Of a DNA stretch of 64,000 nucleotides, positions 1 through 8,516 are shown in pieces (the first letter of the stretch is position 1; the number at the start of each line of letters is the position of its first letter). The notes beneath the pieces are model-generated. The model was not told the DNA's origin, made no database searches, and saw nothing but the letters and a program-made list of their open reading frames with translations. A program made the translations under genes and the position numbers. The DNA is from Saccharopolyspora thermophila (GTDB taxonomy: Bacteria; Actinomycetota; Actinomycetes; Mycobacteriales; Pseudonocardiaceae): assembly GCF_014646075.1 (NCBI RefSeq), contig NZ_BMMT01000006.1, positions 124,001 to 188,000 on the forward strand. The letters are read 5' to 3'.

Positions 1-40
1 GCGACGTGTTCCGCCGGGCACGGTCGGGTAACCGTGCGCC

Positions 41-1015
41 ATGCGAGCAAAGGGATGCGTCGTGGTGGTCACCGGGGCGTCCAGCGGTATCGGACGCGCC
101 ACGGCGGCGGCATTCGCCAGGCACGGCTGTTCGGTGGTGCTGGCCGCCCGGCGCGGTGCGGCGCTGGAGCAGGCGGCCCACGAGTGCGAGGCGCGCGGCG
201 GCCGGGCGCTGGCGGTCCCGACCGATGTCAGCGACGCGACCGCGGTGCACGACATGGCGCGGAAGGCCGTCGACACCTTCGGACGCATCGACGTCTGGGT
301 GAACTGCGCGGCACTGAGCCTGTTCAGCCCCTTCGAGGAGGCGCCGCTGGACGACTTCCGGCAGGTCCTGGACGTGAACGTGATGGGATACGTGCACGGC
401 ATGGGTGCGGTACTGCCCGTCATGCGCGAGCAGGGCCGGGGTGTGGTGGTCAACGTCTCGTCGGTGGTCGGCGTGGTGCCGCAGCCGTACACCCACGCCT
501 ACGGGATGTCCAAGTCCGCCATCCGCTCCCTCACCACGTCGGTGCGGCAGGAGCTGTGGCTGGACGGCGTCCGCGGAATCGACGTCTGCTCGGTCCTCCC
601 CGCGACCATCGACACCCCGCTGTTCGCGCAGGCCGCGAACTACACCGGCCGCCAGGTGGTGCCGATGCCCCCGGTGTACGCACCGGAGCGGGTCGCGAGC
701 GCCATCGTCCGGCTGGTACGCCGGCCGCGGCGCGAGGTGGTGGTCGGGCCGATGGGCCGCAGCGTCGTCCTGCTGCACCGGATCGCCCCCGGCATCACCG
801 AGAAGCTCATGGCGTTCCAGGTGGAGCGCGCCCACCTGGCCCACACCCGCCGAGCGGAACCGACCCCGGGCAACCTGCACCACCCGACCGAAGGCACCGG
901 TGCGGCGCACGGGGGCTGGACCAAGCCGCGCCACGCGACCACGCGCACAGCGGTCGCGGTGGGCCTCGCCACCGCGGTGGCAGTGTCGATGCGGCGCAGG
1001 CGCAGCGGAATCTGA
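41..1015 (+). CDS. SDR family oxidoreductase
   Basis: A classical short-chain dehydrogenase of 324 aa. The Rossmann glycine motif TGASSGIG is at residues 11-18. Ser140/141, Tyr154 and Lys158 (YGMSK) form the expected catalytic set. The usual NNAG motif is degenerate (VNCAA, 87-91). The protein runs about 70 residues past the normal SDR end and finishes with a hydrophobic segment followed by an Arg-rich tail (around 305-324), so it may be membrane-anchored. This long C-terminal form is common in actinobacterial SDRs of unknown substrate. No operon partner is visible. Substrate unknown. Confidence 0.85.
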   Translation: MRAKGCVVVVTGASSGIGRATAAAFARHGCSVVLAARRGAALEQAAHECEARGGRALAVPTDVSDATAVHDMARKAVDTFGRIDVWVNCAALSLFSPFEEAPLDDFRQVLDVNVMGYVHGMGAVLPVMREQGRGVVVNVSSVVGVVPQPYTHAYGMSKSAIRSLTTSVRQELWLDGVRGIDVCSVLPATIDTPLFAQAANYTGRQVVPMPPVYAPERVASAIVRLVRRPRREVVVGPMGRSVVLLHRIAPGITEKLMAFQVERAHLAHTRRAEPTPGNLHHPTEGTGAAHGGWTKPRHATTRTAVAVGLATAVAVSMRRRRSGI

Positions 1016-1034
1016 GCTGTCCGCACCGGAGTGC

Positions 1035-1571
1035 CTACACCGGGCCGACATCGGGTTGCCGCCCGCGGCGCAGGCGCGCGTGCCGCAGCCCAGGCGCGTC
1101 GCGCGCGGCCAGCCGGTCGGCGACCAAGCCGGTGGCGAACGCGTACACGGCCTTGTGCAGCAGGTCGATGACGAGTTCGGACCGCGGCCACGTCCACGGG
1201 GGTGCGCCGGTACCGGTGGCGTTCTCGGCGATCTGGTCGTTGGTCAGCCGCACCACGGCGAACATCGACGACGCCCACGGCCCCCGCAGACCCGAGTCGG
1301 CCATGATGCCACGCACCGCGCCGAGCAGCACGCCCTGCCCGACGTGCATGGCCAGGTTCGCGCCGCGCCGCGGCATCGCCGCACCGGGCATGCGGCGGAA
1401 GGTTCGCCCGGGCACGTGCGAATCCGGCCGCCCGGTGAGCGCCTGCTCCGCCTTCTCCCCCGCGGTCATCGCCGCGACACCGACAGCTCCGGCGCACAAG
1501 CCGTGCAGCGCCCCGCGCCGCAGCACCCGAGCAGTCCGCTTCCGCACGGCAGCTGAAGAGTTCCGCCCCAT
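1035..1571 (-). CDS. hypothetical protein, possible membrane protein
   Basis: A 178-aa protein. The ATG at 1571 was chosen because it begins just before the conserved-looking part (MGRNSSAAVRKRT) and has a G-rich stretch upstream; the frame stays open further upstream. A Gly/Ala-rich hydrophobic stretch (LHGLCAGAVGVAAMTAG) is followed by a GRPDSHVPGRTFRRM-type segment. Small actinobacterial membrane proteins of unknown function have the same layout. Its 3' end is convergent with the SDR. No function can be assigned. Confidence 0.6.
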   Translation of the reverse strand: MGRNSSAAVRKRTARVLRRGALHGLCAGAVGVAAMTAGEKAEQALTGRPDSHVPGRTFRRMPGAAMPRRGANLAMHVGQGVLLGAVRGIMADSGLRGPWASSMFAVVRLTNDQIAENATGTGAPPWTWPRSELVIDLLHKAVYAFATGLVADRLAARDAPGLRHARLRRGRQPDVGPV

Positions 1572-1765
1572 GCCCACCCGATTACCCAGTCCCCGCATCG
1601 GGAAGACATCGGGCATCAAGTTCGGCCGGTGGTTGGAGGCGCTGCCCATCCGGACCGGGGTCGTCCACATCGGACCGTTCCGGTCAACGAGGTCCGCGTC
1701 GGCCGGGGCACCTGGGAGGTCCGCGTATGGCGCCTGCGGACTCCCGCGGCCCCGGCCGACGCGCC

Positions 1766-1799
1766 AACGTCCCCACCTCGCCGGGGAGGTGGGGACGTT
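1766..1799. terminator. 14-bp perfect hairpin between two minus-strand genes
   Basis: A perfect inverted repeat with arms at 1766-1779 and 1786-1799 and a 6-nt loop. It starts exactly at the stop codon of the gene at 1799-2137 and lies upstream of the next minus-strand gene, as a transcription terminator would. There is no U-run, as is usual in GC-rich actinomycetes. The right-arm sequence recurs near 39403-39417. Confidence 0.6.
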
Positions 1800-2137
1800 C
1801 AGGGCAGCCGGGCGCGGAGGGCCCGGGCGAAGGCCACCGCCGCCGTGTCGACGCACTCCGCCTCGGCCGCCGCGCGCAGCCAGTCGGCCAGCGGGTGCGC
1901 CACGGCCGGGGAGAACGCGACGATCCAGCGAGCGCTGTCGGCTCGGGCTTCCGCGACGTGTTCGGTGCTGCCGTCGCCGCGGTGGGCGACCACCTCCGGC
2001 CGGGTGGCGAGCAGGCCGCTCAGCCGCCAGTCACCGGCGGTCGACACCGCCGCCAGCCGCTCCACCGCCTGCGCCGCGTCCAGCAGTTCCCGTCGCACGT
2101 CCGTACCCACGCGTCCGATTGTCTCCCCGCGATCCAC
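1799..2137 (-). CDS. hypothetical protein
   Basis: A 112-aa reading frame with good third-position GC bias. It contains a block reading H-R-G-D-G-S-T-E-H-V-A-E-A-R, then ARWIVAFSPAVAHPLADWL, a pattern seen in small actinobacterial proteins of unknown function. It ends directly at a strong hairpin and lies just downstream of the mmsA stop, so it may be the last gene of the inositol operon transcript or have its own promoter. No known catalytic motif. Function unknown. Confidence 0.55.
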   Translation of the reverse strand: MDRGETIGRVGTDVRRELLDAAQAVERLAAVSTAGDWRLSGLLATRPEVVAHRGDGSTEHVAEARADSARWIVAFSPAVAHPLADWLRAAAEAECVDTAAVAFARALRARLP

Positions 2138-2153
2138 ATCGGACGCCGCCGGG

Positions 2154-3647
2154 TCAGCTGTTGCTGGGGAAGCCGAGGTCGATGCCGCCGTCGCTGGGGT
2201 CGGGCCAGCGGGTGGTGATGACCTTGCCGCGGGTGTAGAAGCGGACGCCGTCGGTGCCGTAGATGTGGTGGTCGCCGAACAGCGAGTCCTTCCAGCCGCC
2301 GAAGGAGTGGTAGCCGACCGGGACCGGGATCGGCACGTTCACACCGACCATGCCGGCCTGCACCTCCAGCTGGAAGCGGCGGGCGGCGCCGCCGTCACGG
2401 GTGAAGATCGCCGTGCCGTTGCCCCAGCGAGAGGAGTTGATCAGCGTGATGGCCTCCTCGTAGCTGGCCACGCGGACCACCGACAGGACCGGCCCGAAGA
2501 TCTCGTCGCGGTAGGCGTCCATCTCCGGGGTGACCTTGTCCAGCAGGCTGACGCCGAGGAAGAAACCGTTCTCGTGACCGGCCACCACCAGGTCGGTGCC
2601 GTCCACGACGACCTCGGCGCCCTGCTCGCGGGCCTTCGGCACGTAGGAGGCCACCTTGTCGCGGTGCTCGCGGGTGACCAGCGGGCCCATCTCCGAGGCC
2701 GGGTCGGTCCCCGGCCCGATACGCAGGTTACGGGCCCGCTCGGCGATCCGGGCCACCAGATCGTCGCCGATCGGGTCGACCGCGACGACCACGGACACGG
2801 CCATGCAGCGCTCGCCCGCCGAACCGTAGGCGGCCGAGACCGCGGCGTCGGCGGCCTGGTCCAGGTTGGCGTCCGGCAGCACCAGCATGTGGTTCTTCGC
2901 CCCGCCCAGCGCCTGCACACGCTTGCCGTGCGCGCTGGCGGTGTTGTGCACGTACCGGGCGATCGGGGTGGAGCCGACGAAGCTGACCGCCGCCACGTCC
3001 GGGTGCTCCAGCAGCCGGTCCACCGCGACCTTGTCCCCGTGCACCAGGTTCAGCACGCCCTCGGGCAGCCCCGCCTCGTGCGCCAGCTCGACCAGCCGCG
3101 CGGTGGCCGACGGGTCCTTCTCGCTGGGCTTGAGCACGAACGTGTTCCCGCAGGCGATGGCCAGCGGGAACATCCACAGCGGCACCATCGCCGGGAAGTT
3201 GAACGGCGTGATCCCGGCCACCACCCCCAGCGGCTGGCGGATCGACTCAACATCCACCCGGGTGGACACCTGGGTGGAGGACTCGCCCTTGAGCAACTGC
3301 GGGATACCGCAGGCCAACTCCACGACCTCCAGGCCCCGGGCGACCTCACCGAGCGCGTCGGAGTGCACCTTGCCATGCTCGGCGGTGATCAACGCGGCGA
3401 TCTCGTCACGGTGGGCGTTGAGCACCTCGCGGAAGGTGAACAGCACCTGGGTGCGCCTGGCCAGCGACATGCTGCTCCAGGACTCAAACGCCCTGGCCGC
3501 CGCGGCCACCGCGGCGTCCACCTCGTCAATGCCGGCGAACGGAACCCGGGCGGTCTGCTCACCCGTCGCCGGATTCGTCACCACACCGAAACGGCCCGAA
3601 GCGCCATCGGCAGGCTTGCCATCAATGAAATGCTGAATCGTCCTCAC
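2154..3647 (-). CDS. mmsA: (methyl)malonate-semialdehyde dehydrogenase (CoA-acylating)
   Basis: A 497-aa aldehyde dehydrogenase, the normal length for MmsA/IolA. It converts malonate semialdehyde, the last product of inositol breakdown, or methylmalonate semialdehyde, to acetyl- or propionyl-CoA with NAD. Visible motifs are ITPFNFPAMVPLWMFP (146-161), FVGST (223-227), GGAKNH (248-253) and the catalytic Cys281 in GSAGERC. The GTG at 3647 has a GAGGGA ribosome binding site 5 nt upstream; the frame stays open to 3719 but without a better start. It follows iolD on the same strand with a short gap, at the end of the catabolic operon. Confidence 0.93.
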   Translation of the reverse strand: MRTIQHFIDGKPADGASGRFGVVTNPATGEQTARVPFAGIDEVDAAVAAAARAFESWSSMSLARRTQVLFTFREVLNAHRDEIAALITAEHGKVHSDALGEVARGLEVVELACGIPQLLKGESSTQVSTRVDVESIRQPLGVVAGITPFNFPAMVPLWMFPLAIACGNTFVLKPSEKDPSATARLVELAHEAGLPEGVLNLVHGDKVAVDRLLEHPDVAAVSFVGSTPIARYVHNTASAHGKRVQALGGAKNHMLVLPDANLDQAADAAVSAAYGSAGERCMAVSVVVAVDPIGDDLVARIAERARNLRIGPGTDPASEMGPLVTREHRDKVASYVPKAREQGAEVVVDGTDLVVAGHENGFFLGVSLLDKVTPEMDAYRDEIFGPVLSVVRVASYEEAITLINSSRWGNGTAIFTRDGGAARRFQLEVQAGMVGVNVPIPVPVGYHSFGGWKDSLFGDHHIYGTDGVRFYTRGKVITTRWPDPSDGGIDLGFPSNS

Positions 3648-3735
3648 GTCGTTCCCTCGCGATCGGAGTCGGCTGAAGTTTTCCGGACGGTGTGCGTCGC
3701 GGCGCGGGAAGCGGCTCACGCCGCGTGCACAACCC

Positions 3736-5601
3736 CTACAGGTGGTGGCGCCGGGTGCGTACCTGGTCTTCGTAGTTCTTACGGGCCAGTTGCGTGCTTT
3801 CGCGGGTCGCGACCTCGGCGACCGGGACGTCCCACCACGCCTCGGCCGGCAGCTGCGCCTTGGCCGGGTCCGTCTCGACGTACACCGCGGTCGGTTCCTC
3901 GGCCGCCCGGGCGGCGCGCAGCGCGTTGCGCAGCTGGTCCACCGTGGCGGCCCGCAGGACCTGCATGCCGAGGCTCTCGGCGTTGGCGGCCAGGTCCACC
4001 GGCAGCGGTTGCCCGGTGAAGGTGCCGTCGGCCTCGCGGAAGCGGTAGGCGGTGCCGAAGCGCTCGCTGCCGACCTTCTCCGAGAGCCCGCCGATCGAGG
4101 CGTAGCCGTGGTTCTGCACCAGCACCACGGTGATCTTGATGCCTTCCTGCACCGCGGTGACCAGTTCGGTGGGCATCATCAGGTAGGTGCCGTCGCCGAC
4201 GAGCGCGAACACCTCCCGTGACGGGTCGGCCAGCCGCGCACCGATCGCGGCCGGGATCTCGTAGCCCATGCAGGAGTACCCGTACTCGACGTGGTACTGC
4301 TGCGGGTCCCTGGCCCGCCACAGCTTGTTCAGGTCCTCCGGCATCGACCCGGCCGCGTTGATCACCACGTCGCGGTCGTCGAGCACCTCGTCGAGCACCC
4401 CGAGCACCTCGGCCTGGCCCGGTCGCTCGTCGCCCGCGGCGCTGCGGGTGGTGCGCTCCACCACCTCGGCCCAGCGCTGCGCACCCGCGCGGTACTCGCG
4501 CACGTGGTCCTCGGACACGCGGTGGCCCTCGAGCGCGCCGGTCAGCTGCTCCAGCGCCACCCGCGCGTCACCGATCACCGGGACGGCCGCCTGCTTGTGG
4601 GCGTCGAACGAGGTGATGTTGATGTTGACGAACCGCACGTCGGGGTTGGCGAACAGGGTGCGGGAGGCGGTGGTGAAGTCGGAGTAGCGGGTGCCGACGC
4701 CGATGATCAGGTCGGCCTGCCGGGCGATGTCGTCGGAGACCGCGGTGCCGGTGTGCCCGATGGACCCGAGCGCGCACGCGTGGTCGAACCGCAGCGAGCC
4801 CCGCCCCGCCTGGGTCTCGGACACCGGGATGCCGGTGGACTCGGCGAAGACCCGCAGGGCCTCCTCCGCGCCGCTGTGGTGCACGCCGCCACCGGCGATG
4901 ATCAGCGGGCGTTTCGCGGCGCGGATCAGCGCGGCGGCGTCGGCGACCGACTGCGGGTCCGGCACCGGGCGGTGCACCCGCCACACCCGCTCGGCGAAGA
5001 ACTCCTCCGGCCAGTCGTACGCCTCGGCCTGCACGTCCTGCGGCAGGGCCAGGGTGACCGCACCGGTCTCGACCGGGTCGGTGAGCACCCGCATCGCGTC
5101 CAGCGCGGACGGGATCAGCGCCTCCGGCCGCCAGATCCGGTCGAAGTAGCGCGACACCGGGCGCAGGCAGTCGTTGACCGACACGTCGCGCGCGTACGGG
5201 ACCTCCAGCTGCTGCAGCACCGGGTCGGCGGGCCGGGTGGCGAAGATGTCACCGGGCAACAGCAGGACCGGCAGGTGGTTGATGGTGGCCAGCGCCGCGC
5301 CGGTGACCAGGTTCGTCGCACCGGGTCCGATCGAGGTGGTGCACGCGTAGGTGGACATCCGGTTGCTCTGCCGGGCGTAGCCCACCGCGGCGTGCACCAT
5401 CGCCTGCTCGTTGCGGCCCTGCAGGTACGGCATGTCCCGCTCGTACTCCAGGATCGCCTGCCCGACACCGGCGACGTTGCCGTGGCCGAAGATGCCCCAG
5501 CATCCGGCGATCAGGCGGCGGCGCACGCCGTCGCGTTCGGTGTGCTGGTTGGCCAGGAACCGCACCAGCGCCTGCGCAACGGTCAGCCGTCGGGTGGTCA
5601 T
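3736..5601 (-). CDS. iolD: 3D-(3,5/4)-trihydroxycyclohexane-1,2-dione acylhydrolase
   Basis: A thiamine-diphosphate enzyme of 621 aa, typical for IolD, which opens the ring of the diketone made by inosose dehydratase to give 5-deoxyglucuronate. The N-terminal pyrimidine-binding domain includes GRNEQAMVHAAVGYARQ with the conserved Glu. The C-terminal TPP motif is GDGTYLMM followed about 26 residues later by NHGYASIGGL. The stop codon of iolB overlaps its start by 4 nt (5598-5601), so the two are translationally coupled. The start MTTRRLTVAQALVRFL matches the family. Confidence 0.94.
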   Translation of the reverse strand: MTTRRLTVAQALVRFLANQHTERDGVRRRLIAGCWGIFGHGNVAGVGQAILEYERDMPYLQGRNEQAMVHAAVGYARQSNRMSTYACTTSIGPGATNLVTGAALATINHLPVLLLPGDIFATRPADPVLQQLEVPYARDVSVNDCLRPVSRYFDRIWRPEALIPSALDAMRVLTDPVETGAVTLALPQDVQAEAYDWPEEFFAERVWRVHRPVPDPQSVADAAALIRAAKRPLIIAGGGVHHSGAEEALRVFAESTGIPVSETQAGRGSLRFDHACALGSIGHTGTAVSDDIARQADLIIGVGTRYSDFTTASRTLFANPDVRFVNINITSFDAHKQAAVPVIGDARVALEQLTGALEGHRVSEDHVREYRAGAQRWAEVVERTTRSAAGDERPGQAEVLGVLDEVLDDRDVVINAAGSMPEDLNKLWRARDPQQYHVEYGYSCMGYEIPAAIGARLADPSREVFALVGDGTYLMMPTELVTAVQEGIKITVVLVQNHGYASIGGLSEKVGSERFGTAYRFREADGTFTGQPLPVDLAANAESLGMQVLRAATVDQLRNALRAARAAEEPTAVYVETDPAKAQLPAEAWWDVPVAEVATRESTQLARKNYEDQVRTRRHHL

Positions 5602-6494
5602 CGTGCCTCCGTGGCGGTCTCAGGGGCGCGGTAGAGCGGCAGCCGCGGATCGACCTCCTGGTCGGCCCACGTCTCGCGCACCCACGCGTGCGCCGGGTCG
5701 TCGCAGATCAGCCAGGCCCGGTCCGGTGACGGACCGGCCATCACGTTCAGGTAGTACATGTCGTAGCCGGGCACCGCCATCGACGGACCGTGCCAGCCGT
5801 CGGGGATCAGCACCACGTCACCGCTGCGGACCTCCGCGAGCACGTCGGTGGTGCGGTCCGGGCCGGACGGGTAGACCCGCTGGTAGCCCACGCCCGGGGT
5901 GCCGTGGGAGTCGGCGATCTCGAAGTAGTAGATCTCCTCCAGCCGCGACTCGCCCTCGCGGTCCTCGTCGTGCTTGTGTGGCGGGAACGAGGACCAGTTC
6001 CCGGCCGGGGTCAGCACCTCCACGGCGATCAACCGGTCGGCCTCGAAGACGTGCGCCGCGCCGAAGTTGTTGACCTGGCGGCTGGCCTGCCCGGCACCGC
6101 GCAGCTCGACCGGAACGCCGGAGGCGGGTCCGTAGCGCGCGGGCAGCCGGCGCTCGCAGCGCGCGCCGGTCAGCGCGAACCGGCCGCCGGCCGCGCTGCT
6201 GATGCGTACCCGCGCGTCTCGCGGCACGTACGCGAAATCGGTGACACCGCGGAACACGCTTTCCCGACCGGTCAGCTCGAACACCTCGCCGTCGCACTCG
6301 ACGACGCAGCCGCCGGACAGCGGCAGCACGATCCACTCACTGTCCCCTGTGGACAGCTCATGGTCAGCGCCGGCGGCGAGTTCGAGCACCCGCAGGGACG
6401 AGTAGCCCCAGCCCGCCGACTCCGGGTCGACGTAGGTGGTGTACGCGCCGCGCGCGGTCGTTCCGGCGGGGCGGTAGAAGCGCTTGTCTGTCAA
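5598..6494 (-). CDS. iolB: 5-deoxy-glucuronate isomerase
   Basis: A cupin-fold isomerase of 298 aa that turns 5-deoxyglucuronate into 5-dehydro-2-deoxygluconate (DKG) in inositol catabolism. Typical stretches are the PPHKHDEDREGESRLEEIYYFEI metal-site region and a HGPSMAVPGYDMYYLNVMAGP C-terminal region. I place the start at the TTG at 6494, because GGAGG lies 7 nt upstream and the protein then begins TDKRFYRPAGTT as in relatives; the longer open frame upstream is another gene's shadow. It overlaps iolD by 4 nt. Confidence 0.92.
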   Translation of the reverse strand: MTDKRFYRPAGTTARGAYTTYVDPESAGWGYSSLRVLELAAGADHELSTGDSEWIVLPLSGGCVVECDGEVFELTGRESVFRGVTDFAYVPRDARVRISSAAGGRFALTGARCERRLPARYGPASGVPVELRGAGQASRQVNNFGAAHVFEADRLIAVEVLTPAGNWSSFPPHKHDEDREGESRLEEIYYFEIADSHGTPGVGYQRVYPSGPDRTTDVLAEVRSGDVVLIPDGWHGPSMAVPGYDMYYLNVMAGPSPDRAWLICDDPAHAWVRETWADQEVDPRLPLYRAPETATEAR

Positions 6495-6519
6495 CGCTGA
6501 TCCTCCAAACTCGGTGCGC

Positions 6520-7401
6520 TCACAGCAGTGCGACCGCGGCGTCGACGGCGCCCGCGACGTCGTCGTCGTGCGGGTACAGCAGCGTCCGGCCGACGACCAG
6601 CCCACGCACGTTCGGCAGCTGCAGCGCCTTGTGCCAGCGCTCGTGGGTGGCGGCCGGGTCCGCGGACACCTCACCACCGAGCAGCACGGTCGGCAACGTG
6701 GTGGCCTCCATGACCTGGGCGATCTGGTCGATGTCGTCGACCACCGGGACCTTCAGCCAGGTGTACGCGGAGGTGCCGCCCAGTCCGGAGGCGATGGCGA
6801 TGGATCGGGCGACGGCCTCCGGCGACAGGTCGTTGCGGACCCTGCCGTCCACGCGGCGGGACAGGAACGGTTCGACCATCGCCATCAGCCCGCGCTCGGC
6901 CAGCTCGTTGATCGCGTTCGCCGCGCCGCACATGGTGTTCAGCGTTCCGGGGTCGTCCGGGTCCATCCGCAGCAGCAGCTTGCCGGCGTCGAACCGCATC
7001 CGCTCGATGTCGGCGGCACGGTGCCCGGTGAACCGGTCGTCAAGTTCGAAGGCCGCCCCGGCCAGGCCGCCGCGGTTCATCGAGCCGATGACGACCTTGC
7101 CCTCCAGCGCGCCCAGCAGCAGGAGGTCCTCGAGGATGTCGGCGGTGCCGAGGACCCCGTCCACGCCCGGGCGTTGCAGGGCGGTGCACAGGCGCTCCAG
7201 CAGGTCGGCGCGGTTGGCCATGGCCATCGGGTTGCTGCCGGCAGCCAGTGCCCCGCGCGCCGGGTGGTCGGCGGCCACGATCATCAGGCGGCCGGTGTCG
7301 CCGAGCAGGGGGCGTCGGGTGCGCGCCGCCGCCGCTTCCGCGATGGCCTCGGGGCGCGTGGCGCGGACGTGCGTCAGTTCGGAGATGCTCAGGGTGGACA
7401 C
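6520..7401 (-). CDS. Cgl0158-family (beta/alpha)8-barrel protein, likely aldolase
   Basis: A 293-aa protein of the family found in actinobacterial inositol clusters (Cgl0158 type), sometimes annotated as a deoxyribose-phosphate aldolase. Strand-like segments alternate with helices as expected of a TIM barrel: LMIVAADHPARGAL, GVLGTADILEDLL, KVVIGSMNRGGL, RMDPDDPGTL and LPTVLLGGEV. Its place between iolC and iolB suggests it cleaves the phosphorylated DKG made by IolC into a three-carbon phosphate and malonate semialdehyde, the IolJ role. That role is inferred from context and no separate iolJ is visible. Confidence 0.8.
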   Translation of the reverse strand: MSTLSISELTHVRATRPEAIAEAAAARTRRPLLGDTGRLMIVAADHPARGALAAGSNPMAMANRADLLERLCTALQRPGVDGVLGTADILEDLLLLGALEGKVVIGSMNRGGLAGAAFELDDRFTGHRAADIERMRFDAGKLLLRMDPDDPGTLNTMCGAANAINELAERGLMAMVEPFLSRRVDGRVRNDLSPEAVARSIAIASGLGGTSAYTWLKVPVVDDIDQIAQVMEATTLPTVLLGGEVSADPAATHERWHKALQLPNVRGLVVGRTLLYPHDDDVAGAVDAAVALL

Positions 7402-7422
7402 GGTTCTCGCTTTCCTGGACGC

Positions 7423-8379
7423 TCAGGCGCGCTGCGCCTGCTGGGACAACAGGTCGTCGACCTCGTGCTCGTAGGGCATCGCCGACGAGCAGGCGAGGCG
7501 GGAGGCCACCAGCGCGCCCGCGGCGTTGGCGAAGCGCATCGTGCGCTCCAGCTCCCAGCCGGAGAGCAGGCCGTGGCACAGCGCCCCGCCGAAGGCGTCG
7601 CCGGCGCCGAGCCCGTTGACCACCTCGACCGGCACCGGCGGTGCGACGACCTCGGTGTCGCGGGTGCGGGCCAGCACCCCCTTCGGACCCTGCTTGACCA
7701 CGGCGAGTTCGACACCCGCGGCGAGCAGCCGGTCGGCCGCCTCCTGCGGGTCGCGGCTGCCGACGGCGCGCTCGACCTCGTCGAGGTTGCCGACCGCCAC
7801 GGTGACGTGCGGCAGGGCCTGCTGGTACCAGTGCGTGGCCTGTTCGTGGTCGGGCCAGAACATGGGCCGCCAGTCGAGGTCGAACACGGTGGTGCCGCGC
7901 TTGGCGCGGGACCGCAGCGCCGCCAGCGTGGCCGAGCGGCTGGGTTCCTCGGCCAGGCCGGTGCCGGTCATCCAGAAGATGCGTGCGTTGCCGATGGCGT
8001 CGTGGTCGAGTTCGTCGGCGTGGATCTCCAGGTCCGGTGCCTTGGGCTGCCGGTAGAAGTACAGCGGGAAGTCGTCGGGCGGGAAGACCTCGCAGAAGGT
8101 GACGGGCGTGGGGTACTGCGCGACCGGGGTCACCCAGCGGTCGTCGACGTCGAAGCCCTTGAGCGCCTGGTGGATGTACTCGCCGAACGGGTCGGCGCCG
8201 GTGCGGCTGATCACGGCGCTGCGGTGGCCGAGCCGGGCGGCGGCGACGGCGACGTTGGTCGCGGTGCCGCCGAGGTACTTGCCGAAGGTCTCGACCTGCG
8301 GCAGCGGCACACCGGTTTGCAGCGGGTAGATGTCAACCCCGATCCGGCCCATCGTGATGACGTCGAACGGGCTGCTCAT
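7423..8379 (-). CDS. iolC: 5-dehydro-2-deoxygluconokinase (PfkB family)
   Basis: A 318-aa ribokinase-fold kinase that phosphorylates DKG. It has the N-terminal GGTATNVAVAAARLG substrate-binding signature and the C-terminal PfkB motif NGLGAGDAFGGAL with the catalytic Asp. The ATG at 8379 has GGAGG 7 nt upstream and gives the family start MSSPFDVITMGRIGVDIYP. It is the first gene of the minus-strand catabolic operon and diverges from the GntR regulator. Confidence 0.92.
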   Translation of the reverse strand: MSSPFDVITMGRIGVDIYPLQTGVPLPQVETFGKYLGGTATNVAVAAARLGHRSAVISRTGADPFGEYIHQALKGFDVDDRWVTPVAQYPTPVTFCEVFPPDDFPLYFYRQPKAPDLEIHADELDHDAIGNARIFWMTGTGLAEEPSRSATLAALRSRAKRGTTVFDLDWRPMFWPDHEQATHWYQQALPHVTVAVGNLDEVERAVGSRDPQEAADRLLAAGVELAVVKQGPKGVLARTRDTEVVAPPVPVEVVNGLGAGDAFGGALCHGLLSGWELERTMRFANAAGALVASRLACSSAMPYEHEVDDLLSQQAQRA

Positions 8380-8429
8380 TCCAGGGACCTCCGGTGGAAA
8401 ACGGGATGGCGGGGCGCGTCGTCCCTCTC

Positions 8430-8459
8430 TGTCTACTCGGCCCGCCTCAACCGTGTCAA
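8430..8459 (-). promoter_or_regulatory. sigma-70-type promoter for the iolC operon
   Basis: On the minus strand, TTGACA (complement of 8454-8459) is followed after 18 nt by TAGACA (complement of 8430-8435), a good -35/-10 pair about 50 nt upstream of the iolC start. The palindrome at 8479-8488 lies just upstream of the -35 box, so a regulator bound there could act on this promoter. Confidence 0.55.
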
Positions 8460-8466
8460 GAGTTTG

Positions 8467-8490
8467 TCCGTACATACTTACTTAAGTAGG
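8467..8490. promoter_or_regulatory. candidate GntR operator in the iolC-gntR divergent region
   Basis: A perfect 10-bp palindrome TACTTAAGTA (8479-8488) sits inside a wider imperfect one. Immediately upstream is TCCGTACATA (8467-8476), which recurs with one change (TCCGTACGTA) at 9453-9462 in front of the dehydrogenase gene. The position between divergent genes and the AT-rich palindrome in 70% GC DNA fit an operator for the adjacent GntR protein. Binding is inferred. Confidence 0.5.
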
Positions 8491-8516
8491 TCGGGTTGTC
8501 TTGCTACCGTAGGCGC

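Noticed and set aside
34-2238. A 734-codon plus-strand frame
   Set aside because: It crosses the SDR and two minus-strand genes out of frame and shows the low-complexity composition of a shadow.
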